NCBI GenBank assembly: GCA_014904845.1
Contig: MU119325.1
Location: forward strand, 95,143 to 159,142
Length of the DNA stretch: 64,000 bases
Origin: Acephala macrosclerotiorum
Taxonomy: Eukaryota > Ascomycota > Leotiomycetes > Helotiales > Mollisiaceae
Reading direction: 5' to 3'
A model generated the notes under the pieces. That model did not search any database, was not told where the DNA came from, and saw nothing but the letters and a program-made list of their open reading frames with translations. A program made the position numbers and the translations under genes. Shown piece after piece: positions 34,790-47,102 of the stretch (its first letter is position 1; the number at the start of each line of letters is the position of its first letter).

Positions 34790-36636
34790 TCAATCTATCT
34801 TCTTGGTGGGCTCAACAGACATTTGTGTTACCTCAACATCAACCGCCTCGACCACCAAAGTGCTCAAATCTGCCTTTCCGTTCATGATGGCTTCAAGATC
34901 TGGCGCATCACTGTGCTTTTCGCCGTCGAAGAGCTCATCGATCTCCTCGAGTGTCTTGCCCTTGGTTTCAACCCAGAAGTACAAGACGAAAAGGACTTCA
35001 AGAACATCCCATGCTCCGTTGATCATGTATGTCTTCCATCCGATGGCTTCCAATGCGTATGGGAAGGCGAATGTTACGAGTAAACTATGTCCTGGTTAGC
35101 ATCTGTATCGTGAGATCTCTAAATGTGGTTTGCATACCCGATACCGTTCGCGAAGAACGTGTTGACGGCCATTCCATTTGCACGAATGCTGAAATTCAAA
35201 ACTTCGGCAGGATAAGTCATGGTGAGCGGAGTCCAGGCAATGGAATAAGATCCTTGGAACAAGAAGATGGCTGCAACAGTGCCATAAATGCCAGATGTGT
35301 TCGTAGAGTTTCCATAAGCTAGGTGTGATTTTAGCGAAGATCCAAAGTCCGATTCACATCCAGGAGGGAGGATATACCAGCTGTCAAGCCGCCAATAATG
35401 AGCACGAATACGGTCAATAGGCCTGTGCTGATCGCAGCAAGCGGTTTTCGGCCAACACGTTCGAGGAGGTATGTGCCGAAGAGACAGATGACTAAACACC
35501 AAGCATTGAGGATGATGTTCTATCGTTGTCAGTTTCCAGATCATCAAGCGGTAAGAATGGCTCACAATTTGAAGCTGCGTTGTGCTGTCAGTAATCCCGG
35601 CATTGTCGAGCATAGTTCCAAGGTAATAGGAAATAATGTTGTTTCCACTGAGCATAGAGATGACAGCGACGCTGACATTGAGCAAAGTCCTCTTTCTGGC
35701 GCCTGGGGATTTCAGCATTTGAACCATGGTCATCTTGTCGCCATTATCTCGTTCGAACTTCAAGGTATCAACGATCTCCTTGTACTGAGCGAGCACGATG
35801 GGATCCTCTTGGTCACCGTTTGAGTAAGCCAGCGCGATAGCATCAACAGCTTCATCGTGTCGGTCCTTGTGGATGAGCCATCGTGGCGATTCTGGAATGA
35901 ACGGCAAAATCAGGATGCAGAGAATGCTGAAAAAGCCCTGCATAGCGGAAGGAAGTCGCCACGCCCAGGTACTTTCTATTTGAGCAGTGCCGTACGTGAT
36001 GCCGGCAGAAAGCAAGCCACCTATTTAGGGTTATCAGTATGAACCGATGAATCGGGCCAGCATACACATACCAATGTACCAGAAGTCATAGTAGATGCCA
36101 AGGCCCCAAGCTCTCCAATTGTAAGGCAGAGTTTCTGCAAGGTAGGTAGAACCTGGACATGTCAAGTAAATGCCAAGTGGTAGCAATGCAAACTACTCAC
36201 CAGCAACACCCGAGGCACTGGTTCCAAAGCCAATGAAGATTCTAGCAATCACAAACATAGCAATGTTCTGACTTGCGGCTTGCAAAATGGCAGAAAAGAT
36301 AGTAAATGCTGCTGCTAAAAACATAGCATTCTTCCTTCCAATCGCATCGGCAATCATTCCATAGAAGAAGCCAGCAATAGCGCCTCCGAGCCAGACTGCA
36401 GAAGTGTTCAAGGCGAGGGTTGTGGTGGTGAGACTGAAATAATCTGTGTAGGAAGGAAGAATGTTGAGGCCGTTCCTGTGTTGCTGTGAGCTGGAATCCT
36501 GCCATCTCTTTGGGAGTTCCTACATCATTGAGCCATCATATCCGATTGTTGTAGCCATAAAACCAGACGCGGAAACGAGCAACAAACAAACGAGCTTGCT
36601 GTTCCTGGGAACCAAACTCTTCCTAAGGATCGCCAT
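34790..36636 (-). CDS. MFS sugar transporter (hexose/lactose permease type)
   Basis: Plasma-membrane sugar:proton symporter of the major facilitator superfamily, roughly 530 residues in about seven exons. Exon 1 is 36524-36636, exon 2 36201-36475; further exons begin near 36,151, 36,018, 35,520, 35,318 and 35,090. ATG at 36636 starts MAILRKSLVPRNSK. Landmarks: GYDGSMMNGLNILPSY (across intron 1), the loop 2-3 motif DAIGRKNAM, RIFIGFGTSASGVAG, the PESPRWLIHKDR signature after helix 6, ERVGRKPL in the second half, and PAEVLNFSIRANGMAVNTFF. The cytoplasmic tail holds ETKGKTLEEIDELFDG. All introns keep frame. Closest by memory to LAC12-like lactose/hexose permeases; substrate cannot be fixed from sequence. 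Confidence 0.88.
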
Positions 36637-37710
36637 GGCTGCAAATTGTAAGAAACTCTAGGATTGACCGAGCTATGCCTTCGAAATGGTCCTGGAAAGG
36701 CAAGAGGACGAGAGGATGGGAGGAGACAAAACTGGCATTGGAGAAGAGATGCCGGTATCTATACTAGCAATAGCTCATCCCAAGATAAGAACAGAATTCC
36801 ATATCAATTTTATGGTCCCCTGGCCAGTGCGCGGGGAAGCCTCACATCTCCGAAAATGGGGTACCATATCAGAAAGTAGACCTAGACCAGCTTGATCTAG
36901 ACAATAGCTCGCGGTGGCCAATGGCTGCGACTGTATTGAATCCTGGAAATCTTCCCCATTGTTGATGCCGGGAGCTTATCAAGAACCGTTGATATTTGCG
37001 TAAGAACTGTGCCCAAGTGCTCTGTGGGTTTCTTCCCACTACGCTAGCCGTGTCTAGGACCCCAAGGATTGGAATCAATTCCAATCATAATTTTCTTCTA
37101 TGATATTGAACAATTGAACTGCATGTTGATGATGACTTGAATTCTGGCGGTCATATCGTAGGCTCATCATGTTCATCGATATATCTGAACATGGCTCAGT
37201 CGAAGACAGATAGTCGAGCACCCATGGATCCTAGAAGTTTCAAACCCACTCGAGAAACGCAATTTGACAAAGCGCAGAGTATATCGAAATGGATTCGGCT
37301 TAGCTTGTTGGTATTCCTGCATAAGAGTGACTGGTGGTATATTCTGAGTTTGGGTAAGAACTGGATGAACTTCACATCTCACTGATGGCCATATTGATTG
37401 GCAATGATATGCTTTGCCATCATATTGTAGAGAAGGACCACTTGGGGATCCAATCTTGCGGTCGAGGACATCGTCTCAGCTTATGCGAGTTCCTTCAGGT
37501 TGTAGAGGACCTTCGGGTTTCAGGATTGGGGTTTTTGCCGTTAAAAGTTCCATGTGTAGGGCAAAAGATGTTCGAGCTGACTTAGCAGGTTCTCCTTGGC
37601 ATGCTGGAAGAACGTTATAGTATCGATAACATAAAACAATCTTTGAGATGAGAAGCATGGAGAGTTCGAGATGCGATGATTTTGTAGACCTACTAAATTA
37701 GCTCGACTGG
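36637..37710. other. Intergenic region
   Basis: About 1.1 kb between the divergent transporter and sdhB genes. Open frames of 60-82 codons lack motifs. Confidence 0.45.
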
Positions 37711-37715
37711 CCAAT
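37711..37715 (+). promoter_or_regulatory. CCAAT box upstream of sdhB
   Basis: CCAAT on the plus strand, about 300 nt before the sdhB ATG. Candidate site for the Hap2/3/5 complex, which drives respiratory genes in fungi. Confidence 0.4.
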
Positions 37716-37763
37716 GAAATGCGTTCCGAAATCCTCCCCTCGTTTGCAAACACATCGTTTATG

Positions 37764-37768
37764 ATTGG
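37764..37768 (-). promoter_or_regulatory. Inverted CCAAT box upstream of sdhB
   Basis: ATTGG, 250 nt before the sdhB ATG, in TGATTGGT context, which fits the preferred CCAAT flank. The pair with the site at 37711 strengthens the case slightly. Confidence 0.45.
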
Positions 37769-38015
37769 TCTTTTTGGACCCACATCTAAAGATCCACCAA
37801 AGCCGCGCTGTACCCGAGGTCAAGCAATTGCCATCGACGACGTCTACACTTCAAAGACTTCTTTTAATTGACGCCGGCAACGTCTGTCTTTCGCCTCCCA
37901 GTCAATTGAAGACTGTAACTTACATCTAATTGAGGACGTTTAGCTCCGAAGACCTACGGTGCTCGAACCTTTGCGCCCTTCAGATCAGACAATCAACACA
38001 CTCCACTCAAACACG

Positions 38016-38968
38016 ATGGCAAGCCTCAGAACAACCTCGCGCCTCTTCGCGGCTGCTCGCCCAGCACTCCGATCAAATATTCGAGCTTCAGCACGCGGTT
38101 TCGCATCCGTACAATCTTCAGCTGTGCCACCTTCCCAGACCCCCACAGTCAAGGAGCCTTCCCCAGATCCGGAGGCAAAGATCAAGACCTTCCACATCTA
38201 CAGATGGAATCCCGATGAGCCAACCTCAAAGCCTCGCATGCAAAGTTATACCTTGGACCTGAACAAGACCGGACCCATGATGTTAGATGCTCTGATCAGA
38301 ATCAAGAATGAGGTCGACCCTACCCTGACCTTCAGACGGTCCTGCCGAGAGGGTATCTGCGGAAGCTGTGCGATGAACATCGATGGTGTCAACACATTGG
38401 CTTGCTTGTGTATGTTTCTCCCCATTGCTTTCAGCCCTGGCGGCAATTGACTTCGCGGAGCAAAGTCATAAATCATGAGCTGACATTTCCCACAGGCCGC
38501 ATTCCAACCGACACCAAGCAAGAAACCAAGATCTACCCTCTCCCCCACACCTACGTCGTCAAAGACATCGTCCCCGACCTCACCCAATTCTACAAACAAT
38601 ATAAATCCATCAAGCCCTACCTCCAAAACTCCACTCCTCCACCAAATGGCAAAGAATATCTCCAGTCCAAGGAAGAGCGAAAGAAGCTCGACGGTCTCTA
38701 CGAATGTATTCTCTGCGCCTGCTGCTCGACATCCTGCCCCTCATACTGGTGGAACAGCGAGGAGTATCTCGGTCCTGCGGTCTTGATGCAGAGCTACAGA
38801 TGGTTGGCAGATTCACGAGACACGAAGAATGAGGAGAGAAAGGCGGCTTTGGATAACAGTATGAGTTTGTATAGATGCCATACTATTCTCAACTGCTCAA
38901 GGACATGCCCTAAGGGATTGAACCCCGGATTGGCGATTGCGGAGATTAAGAAGGAGATGGCTTTTTAA
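38016..38968 (+). CDS. sdhB: Succinate dehydrogenase iron-sulfur subunit
   Basis: Complex II subunit that passes electrons from succinate to ubiquinone at the inner mitochondrial membrane. Two exons (38016-38409, 38496-38968) give 288 residues. An Arg/Ser/Ala-rich presequence ([20 protein letters not shown]) precedes the ferredoxin domain, where the 2Fe-2S cysteines lie in [16 protein letters not shown] and NTLACLC. The 4Fe-4S ligands are in [17 protein letters not shown] and the 3Fe-4S ligands in [14 protein letters not shown]. Pro and Asn of CPSYWWN and His of YRCHTILNC are the residues that change in SDHI-resistant field strains; here all are in the wild-type state. Upstream CCAAT boxes fit Hap-type control. 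Complete and intact. Confidence 0.97.
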
Positions 38969-39589
38969 GAAGCTGGGGCAGATGACGAGGGGAAGGATGG
39001 AGGGGTTGAGAGATATCGGGAAGGATAGTATAAAATGACGATGGGATGAAATCGAGGGGCGAAATGGCGAGATGAAAGTCATTGTGGTGCGATTGAAGTT
39101 CCGTTATGGGCTGATTCTGAAGCCGTGTGATACAATATGGTTCCTACAGCATCGAATTCCTATCTTTGCCATTGTTCGGTTCCATTTCTTCTCCAGGCTC
39201 CTGGTGCTTGATCCTTCGCGGCTGTTTGTGTTGTCAGCCCATTCCGTGCTCGAGCTGCTAGATCCGAGTGGCGAGTCAAGCTTCCCCACAATATCTATGA
39301 TGATGGTTTCTAGAGCGAGGCCATTTGGAATCCCCATGCACCTGGCTTGGGCCGTCAATGCCAAGTGGCATGCTTAATCTATGTCTCACTATGGGATATT
39401 CACACAGGAAAGGTACCGATCTTCTCCTTCAGTAACACGTGACTAGCACTGATTTTGATTCTGCCAGAGAAGTTTCTCGGCCTTAAAGACATTCATCATT
39501 TGCAACCCCAATTTCATCCCAGCATATGTTTTTCGTCGTTTTATCATATAAGGTTACTTCAAAGTCAAGTTCCCTCAATGCTCTTATTC
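38969..39589. other. Intergenic region
   Basis: About 620 bp between convergent sdhB and the DUF6594 remnant. Holds the sdhB 3' flank; no gene seen. Confidence 0.45.
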
Positions 39590-40607
39590 TCAACTGGTTG
39601 TCGTCGTCCCAGTCCCCACGAATACAACCAGGACTGCGGCATACGCAGCGGTCGCGCCCACAATGCCCTTGCCTTGTGCATCTTTCATGAATATTGGAAG
39701 AGCTATTGCGACTGCAACCACGATGTTGTGGTCGACGACGTGACTCTGCCCGGGTGCAAGATCACGATCAGGATTGTGACGATGAGAGCTAGACTGCCGA
39801 AGAGAGCCATGTAGAACCGTTCAGGGAACTGATTCGTCTTATTAGTGATGATTTGCATATTTTCTGACATCTGGATCATGTCCCTGACGCCACTTTGTTG
39901 CTTCAAGTCAAAAGAGTAACGAATGATCCCGCCAAGCTCCTTCCGCTTTTCAGATGACAAGAGGCCAAAATGCTTGGCGCTGTCTAGTACTGCTAAATTG
40001 TAGAGTACTTGATCTGTCCTCTCTTGGGCCATCTTGGGCCATCTAGGGACCAAAACGTCGTGAACGGGTGTTTTTTTCCACGTGTCAAGATTCTGGCAAG
40101 CTGTAGCTTTACTCTTATCTTTAGCTAGGTATAAGCAGAAGACTTTACGCTTACTATAGTCTGCCAAGTCGTCGCGAATGTGATCGAGTCTTATCACTGC
40201 AGCTTGTATCAACAATTTTTACAGAATGATGAGTTCTTGGTCGCCATGGGAGGAAATTCATGACACATGCAAATATCCTCGGAGCTCATCACATCCGAAT
40301 TAAGAATAACACCATGCTTTAGAACCTTAGAGCGGAGATGAGCTACGTTCATGTAATGCATCTCTCCTATTCGTTTTCTTTCATCCAGTTCCACTCGAGA
40401 TAAGAGGCTCTTATTCTGGCTAACAATTCGGCCCACAAACTCGGTCGGCGTAGTGACGCGTATCGCTTGACCGCCTTGATCTGCTGGCAGCTCCGGGCCA
40501 TCGATCGCGGCTGTGGTTGGACTCTCCGCATCTTTCAATCTCACACCGAAATTTTCGACGTTACCCACATCCGCAGCCTTGCCAATTTCAATATCGTCAT
40601 TCATCAT
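39590..40607 (-). pseudogene. DUF6594 membrane protein gene, broken by two frame changes
   Basis: DUF6594 proteins are fungal proteins with an N-terminal helical domain and C-terminal membrane helices; function unknown, often in accessory regions. ATG at 40607 starts MMNDDIEIGKAADVG. The first frame reads to MATKNSSFCK and then stops; the matching sequence resumes one frame over as LLIQAAVIRLDHIRDDLADY after a five-base A run (T5 on the plus strand, 40,216-40,220). The second frame runs through FPERFYMALFGSLALIV and is lost at about 39,711-39,740, after which the expected membrane tail appears in another frame: VAVAIALPIFMKDAQGKG and AAYAAVLVVFVGTG, ending at 39,590. Two one-base changes in one gene suggest decay; sequence error is possible for the homopolymer one. 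Confidence 0.72.
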
Positions 40608-41264
40608 GTCAATCAGAAGCCGTTGAGATATTCGTTACCAGCACGGAAGAGATGTAAGCTCGATCGGATGTTGTGTGCAAATTAACAAGGAGTGCCATGC
40701 TATAACAGTCCTCACCGCAAGATATACCACGGTCTCAGCGTAGTAGGTCTTGTCTGGAAAGTCTGTATGTATTGGTGCGTCTGTCTAAAGAGTAGAGAGC
40801 TCTGGAGAGCTGTAAATAAGGTAGGAGCTAGGTGGAAGCTAGTGCACGTGACCACCCTAACACATGCTCAGCCTCACTTTTCAGCTCCGGTACGCAACGG
40901 CACAAAAGGGAATCGGGGACCTGACCAATCCTTGTAGAGCGCCACAAACGCCTAGATGTTGGATTTAAAGCGGTCGCAATTGTTCGAATATGTTCTTGTG
41001 GAGTTCGGACTGGCATCCCGAGTAGTAGGTCATCACAAAGTCAATTGATACAAGTCATTGCAGTACATTATCAATTTGATACCGCAGGTATCACACTGCA
41101 ATAATGTAAACAGATCTTGCGCATCCAAAAAACCCACCCCAAGCATGGAGAGTGATATAACCTAGGTGACGATTGTTGAGCGAGTGTGAAGCATGCTTTT
41201 GAAATGAAGCTCCCCAAATGCTCTATCGATTGCGTTTCGATGTGCATCAATCTCATCCTCTGCT
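40608..41264. other. Intergenic region
   Basis: About 650 bp upstream of the DUF6594 remnant. Nothing recognised. Confidence 0.4.
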
Positions 41265-41799
41265 TTACACTTCCTTGAGCTTGGCCCCGATCCGCTCGAA
41301 TGTCGGAGACGCGACTCGAGTCGTCGCTTTGTCTTCTCGTGGCATATCATTAGTTTTTTCTTCTGTCTCGTCGTCCAAAACTATTGGCATGCCTTCGATT
41401 CGACCTTTACTTTCATTGTAGACAATGTGCTCCGAAGATCGCCGCGTATGGAGCTTTGCTGGCGCCTCGGGACCTAGCTCAAGGGCATCGGGGTCTCTTC
41501 GCAGTCGCAGCCTCGCCTCTTTCGAGATCTTGGTCAATTTCGTCTCATAATGTGTGTTTTGTGCCTTTGATTCCGACGAGAGCTGAATCCCCACTGAGGA
41601 GTGGCCATTGATGAGGGGCGGTGAAGTTCGTGAAACGATTCACAGCAGGAGAGCGTTTCAGCGAGCACAAGTGTGATTTCTCGAGCTTGAAGCTCAGCTT
41701 CATTCCCTCTCGCAGCATACCTCCACCACTTGATAAGTTATGATCTTGCTTTAGTGTGCAGCTTCTATAATCCACTCCTCCGAATCTGCCAAGAGCCAT
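41265..41799 (-). other. Possible extra coding sequence 3' of the NACHT gene
   Basis: Two overlapping minus-strand frames (41,545-41,799 and 41,265-41,594) read in series. The second has a charged, coding-like composition (LTKISKEARLRLRRDPDALE, IVLDDETEEKTNDMPRED). They could be a small gene with an unseen intron or a former extension of the NACHT gene, which ends at 41,820. No motif recognised. Confidence 0.25.
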
Positions 41800-41819
41800 G
41801 CCAGAACATTACTTTTCGT

Positions 41820-44800
41820 CTATCGTTTGACACAACCTCCAGAAGTCTCCAATAGCAGGTTTGGCCACATCGATTTTTTGCAGTCATTCCTGGCCTCTTG
41901 TGGCTGTCTCCGTCGTTTTTTGTAATTATCTTTTCCGTCCTCGTTGTTGGCCAGGTCCTCCACACGCACAAAAGTATGACTTCTCTGACCATCAATATCC
42001 TCGTCACTGACATTGTCACCGAATGGCTTGTCCGACATGACAGGACCACCGAGGTCAATGAATGTAAGGATATCTTTCCAGCTAGCGAGGAAGTCCTTGA
42101 GTGAATTATTTATCCTTGAAGCTTCCCCACTGAGGGGTCCATGCCCATACGTCGCATCGTCATCGAGAACTCGATTGGCTGGAGCTTTCCCTTTTCTCGA
42201 AATATCAGGAACATTGCAAAATTTTGCTTTATCTTCTTGTAGGATGTCCGACACAAGAAGTGAAAAGAGAGTACTCCAATTTTCGAGCATGATGTTCAAG
42301 ACATCCTCCATGACATGGAGAATGGGTTTCAGCTGCACGAGTGCCATGAGCTCTTCGGAATAGCAAGCATCAAGTTGTCGTGCGTCAAAACCCTTCGACA
42401 TCCGTTGTATGGAACCGTCACCGAGCATTGACAGATCATAAAGGCGTTTTGGCTTTTCAAGCCGTCTCCAATCGTCACGACTGTCGATTATGAACGCCAT
42501 GAGAATGACTATTTTAGGAAGGTCAAACTTGGGGTTAGTATGCAGCAGCAACAAAGCAAACTCCCAATCCCAATCCGCGAGTGCATGGAATGTATGAGCA
42601 AGAACTTGTTGCGTAAGTACTAGCTGCCACATATCTTGGGTGGTGGCAGCTTTGAAGATCTCGCTAAGTATCTGTGTGATGTTCCGATTTTGGAGGAGGT
42701 TGTACAAGAAGACCGGAGTGCAGCATATCTCCACATTCGTTTTGGCAATATAATCGAGAGGTCCCCAACTGTGACATCGACGAGAGATTTTCTCAAAGAA
42801 TACCTGATCGATGTGATTATATTTTCGGAGTAACCTCTCCAATATATTGTCTGGAAGATTGGTCCTGTCCATGGCTTTTTGCATGAAGTCTCTCGATAAG
42901 ACGCAGTCTTTATCGGCTTCGATCAGCAATACACACGTCTCCAGTTTGCAGATAGTCTGAACTTCAACTGTGCTTTGAAACTCTTTCGTCATAGAAACCC
43001 TCAAACCACGATCCAGAAGTTCTTGAATTATGAAGCCAGAACTATGAAGGCTGGCCTTTTCGATGGCTACCCTAACGAACGCATTCAAAACATCCTGCGC
43101 TCCGTTTCTGAGCAGAATAGAGATTGTCCTTGATTTCTCCAATTGCGGGAGCTCGATCGCTTCAAGCAACAGTTCTTTCGACACTTCGCACAGTTTCCTG
43201 TCCAGGAGAAGTTTGAGACCTTCGGCGTCATTTAGATATATGCTGTAGCGAGCCAGAATTTGATAGGTATCCTGGCACTTCATGATTTGTTGCAGACGTC
43301 CAATATCAAGTGGGATGCATTTTACCCTGCCCCGCATGTCAACAAGGGACCTTTCTTCAACACAAAATTCACTTCTAATGCTGGAGACGCAATGCGGTTC
43401 TTGTTGATTCCCAAGAGAATCAACTAGATGTATCACAATCTCTGGGAATCCCAGACCCCAGGAATTCCAAAGACATCGTGCCGCACTGTTGTTTGGATCA
43501 GGTAGCCATGCCGGGTAATAATCGTATCGGAATTTCTGAAAGAATGCCAGTTCCTGAACAAACAAGGAGGAAGTTCGCTCATGAGCTCCAGCTTTTTTAA
43601 GATGGTAGATCAAGTTTTCTTCGTAGATGCCGTATGTTTTGTCCCTTTCGCCGTTGGCCATTCTTTGGGACTCGAGGACAGAACCAAGCTCGGTCCATGC
43701 TCTGCCCTTCTTGCCATCGGTCTCAGCCTCTATAAATCTGAGGAGCCAGCTCGAAGATATCGTGGAATGAATTAGAGTTGGGGACGAAAATTCTGTTGCT
43801 CGCAAGAGAAATTCCTGAACGGAAAGATGAGCAAATCGGAAGACATGAGAGGTCTTATCTAGTACCACGAGATTGCAGCAGATATCAAGTATCTGTGACG
43901 TCGATACTTGGTTGCTGTTGACTCGAATGAGATCCCGGAATCCCAATTCGGAGAGAGGATACCGATGTCCCAAAATCACACTAAATATGTTCCTTGATAT
44001 CGCTTGTGCAACGCTTCCTCGATTCTGGGTTACCAGCTTGTAGATTTCGGCGTACAATTCTTCTAGTGTTGGTGGAATTTTCCCAAGTTCTAGCCATGTC
44101 AGCATCAACCGGAGGTGAGACGCGGTAGGTTTGTATGTCTTACGGTCACAAATGTCCTCATCTGTTTTGAGAGTAGTCAAGTTCTGCAGCTGCAGACTCG
44201 CCCAACGAAACCTTGAAAATGAATGGTCAGCTTATATAATGCTTGGGTCGGAAACCTATCACTTACATTCCGTCAGAATCAGCAGCAACTTTCCTGATGA
44301 CGAGGTCTCGAAGCTCATTCTGCTTCTGGCTACCTCTCAACAAAGTCCCTGCTGCGATGAGTCTTTCAGTTTCCCATACCACGAAAGCTTTGACATCAGC
44401 TCCGTTCTTCGTTGAGCTTATCTCCATATTCAAAAAACTCTGTAAACGAAATACGATATCTTCATCTTCGCGACTTGATATAAAGAACTTAACAATACTC
44501 GAACTATTCTCGATTGTGGACTTGATGAAATCGAACATGATACGCCTGTCTTCGCGACTACATTCATCGAGAGCGTCGATGATTACAACTGTCAAGGGAC
44601 GAAGATTGACCAACTCTATGATTAGTTCCTGAGTTTCAGCGACGTCCAAACGACTGGGTGGACTGGCGTCTTGGGCCACCTCTTCCTCTAGATACTTCTG
44701 TACGACTGGCAACAGAAGGCTTGCAGAGGGCTGCAGAATGGAAATCTGTCGGGCGATGCTTGAGATAATAGACAGAGGGTCTGACCTCCCAGGTTCTGCT

Positions 44801-46177
44801 GGGCTTCGAGAGCAGTAGACGAAAGCAGGGCGTGGTCCAAGTCCTTGTGAAGAAATTCTGATCCCATCCTCGATGACAAGAGACCTGCAACGATTAATCA
44901 ATCAAAGGTACGATGAAGCGTCGGCGTATTACTTGCGTCAATTTGCTCTTGCCAGATCCTGGAATGCCATGTAGCCAGAGTAGAGATGAGGCACTGTCGT
45001 CCTTCCAATTCTTAAAGACGGGATCTTGCAACAACCATTGACCTGTTCCTTTGAGGATATCTCTCTTATTCTCCTTGTGGTGTTTGAAATAGTCAATGGT
45101 TTGCTTTTCAGATATCCAATTCAGTATTTCCTGTCTTTTTTTTTCTAGATCATGAAGTCAGATGAAGTCCTCGGTCCTAGGAGCTCGAATTCTCACGCTC
45201 AAGATTATCGTGAATTCCTTCTATCCACGATGACATTTGCAAAACCGGCTCGTTATATCTCTTCAAAAGTTCTCTCAGTTCTAGATCTTGAGTCGAACTG
45301 TCTGCGAAATTGAACATCGTCGTCAGCGAACATGTCTTTTCATCACCAGGATTATAACAAACCTTCTCGTGAGACTAATAAAGCCCATTTTTCGACTTCA
45401 TCAAAGAACTTCTTGGTCTCATCTAAGAGACTTTGATGATCGGCCTTACCCTTAAATGCACTCGCTATGATACGGACTTCAAGTTTGGTCAGCAGGTCGA
45501 GCATTAAATAAGGATAAGGCTAAGTACTAACTGCCCGTATTGGCATTGAAGAATCTTTTGGCTGTAAATAAGAAGTGGAGAATTGCTCCATAAGTCTTGA
45601 CTAGAGAGACGCGAAGTTCGTGCGTTGCTGCAGCTGAGCTGTTTAAGTACAAACGTTCCAGGAGCGTACAACGGCAAATACACCTCGAAATATCCTCAAG
45701 GCTATCTACTACGAAAGCGTATTTCTCAATGTCACCGACAGCGACCTACATGTGTCAGCATTTTGTCGAGAAAGAGGAGGTGGAAAGAATCAAATCACTT
45801 ACCTGCAACAGAACTCGCACTAAAGCCCATGGAAGAGCAGCATGTCCCGGATCGTAAGATACTGCTACATCACCAGCCTCTTTGAATAAATTAATCCACT
45901 TGACGAACTTGCCAAATACATCGCGCAGAATGACCTTTTCTCCATTCTTGCGTTTGAAGGTCCACCTTTTCTCGAAGCAACTTGTCTGTGCCTGTTGCAC
46001 CTCTTGTGTCAAATCGGACAACGTTGTCAGCTTGTCGTAGCTGAAGTTGATACTGGCTTTATCTTCTTCGTCGAGATTCTCCACGGCGAGCAGGCAGAGA
46101 TCATTGCTACTTTTGTCATTGAGTTTAGGCATCAGGCTGAGAGTGACCTCGTGCCCATCCGACCCGTTTTCGCTCAT
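41820..46177 (-). CDS. NACHT-domain STAND (NLR-like) protein, 1341 residues
   Basis: Probable cytoplasmic signal-transducing NTPase of the type used in fungal non-self responses. Seven exons keep frame throughout: 45803-46177, 45532-45745, 45363-45476, 45197-45301, 44937-45144, 44267-44884, 41820-44211. The N-terminal domain (about residues 60-250) has [34 protein letters not shown] and [19 protein letters not shown], the standard helical partner of fungal NACHT proteins. NACHT follows: Walker [15 protein letters not shown], Walker [17 protein letters not shown], sensor [10 protein letters not shown], then [12 protein letters not shown] and [15 protein letters not shown]. The remaining ~650 residues are Leu-rich helices without clear ankyrin, WD or TPR consensus, ending in a basic tail ([20 protein letters not shown]). 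Intron 5 (44885-44936) has a GC donor. Intact, unlike its broken neighbours. Confidence 0.87.
44885..44936 (-). other. GC-AG intron in the NACHT gene
   Basis: Frame continuity from GSGKSKLT to [11 protein letters not shown] requires a GCAAGT donor and a TTGCAG acceptor. The GT donor two bases further in (CAA|GTAATA) would shift the frame and cut the protein just after the P-loop. 52 nt. Confidence 0.72.
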
Positions 46178-47102
46178 TTTGGCAGTCGTTCATCGTTCCT
46201 ACTGCATTCTATGGAGGCGAGTATTATCAACAAGAAACGGTATTTATCTTGACGATAAATTGTTGAATTGTGAAGCATCAGACCAGGAGCGACATCGACA
46301 AAGTACGACGGTAAGGTGGTTGTCGTGGCAGTGCACGGTGGCTGAATCGCGTCTCCCCTCCTATTGGCTTTGCAATCCTTCAATTCTGCCTCACTTCAGC
46401 CTCACACCGCGACTTCCTTTCTTCAATGTTGGGGACACGAAGTCTACCGCCATCTCAACATCGCCCCTCATTGTCTCAAAAATTTCAAGGATTGGTCCTT
46501 TTCTTCCTTTTTCTTGCAAATCATGATTCCTGAAGGACTCGGCGATGATGAGATATATCTCGGAATAAGTATGTGAGGTTGATCTGTAACTCATGTCAGC
46601 ATATTGTCGTTGCGGCATGCATTTGATGAACCATATACCAATCCACCTGCGCGAGCCTTTCGAGAAAGTCAGCTGAAATCGAGCGGGTTTAGGAATCATT
46701 GAACGAAAAATCAACGACTCTATCAAGCAGAGGATTGTCAAAACATTCGGGTGTGTGTTCTATAATTCTATTTGAAACTTGAAATTTTCAAACCGATTCA
46801 AACGCAGAAACAGATACAAGAATCTAACGAATAGAGAAACCAGAACTACGGTGTAGCTAGAACTTCCGGCACTCACTTTCTCATAACAACACTACTCTTG
46901 CGAGACGAGGCGTCTCAAACAGGCAGCATAACTACCGCCCTCTCCTCAGACTGCCTCTCAGCACTCAACCTCCTCGTCTCCCCCACCACAGCCTTTGCCT
47001 TCAATGCACTCATAATCTCTACCTTACTCCTCCTCTTCTAGTCTCCCTCCGGGCTATTACTCAAAGGCCAAAGCGCCTTATTAATCCTCTAACTCCTCTT
47101 CA
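46178..47102. other. Intergenic region
   Basis: About 0.9 kb between the NACHT gene start and the bestrophin remnant. Includes C-rich sequence at 46,900-47,100. No gene seen. Confidence 0.45.
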
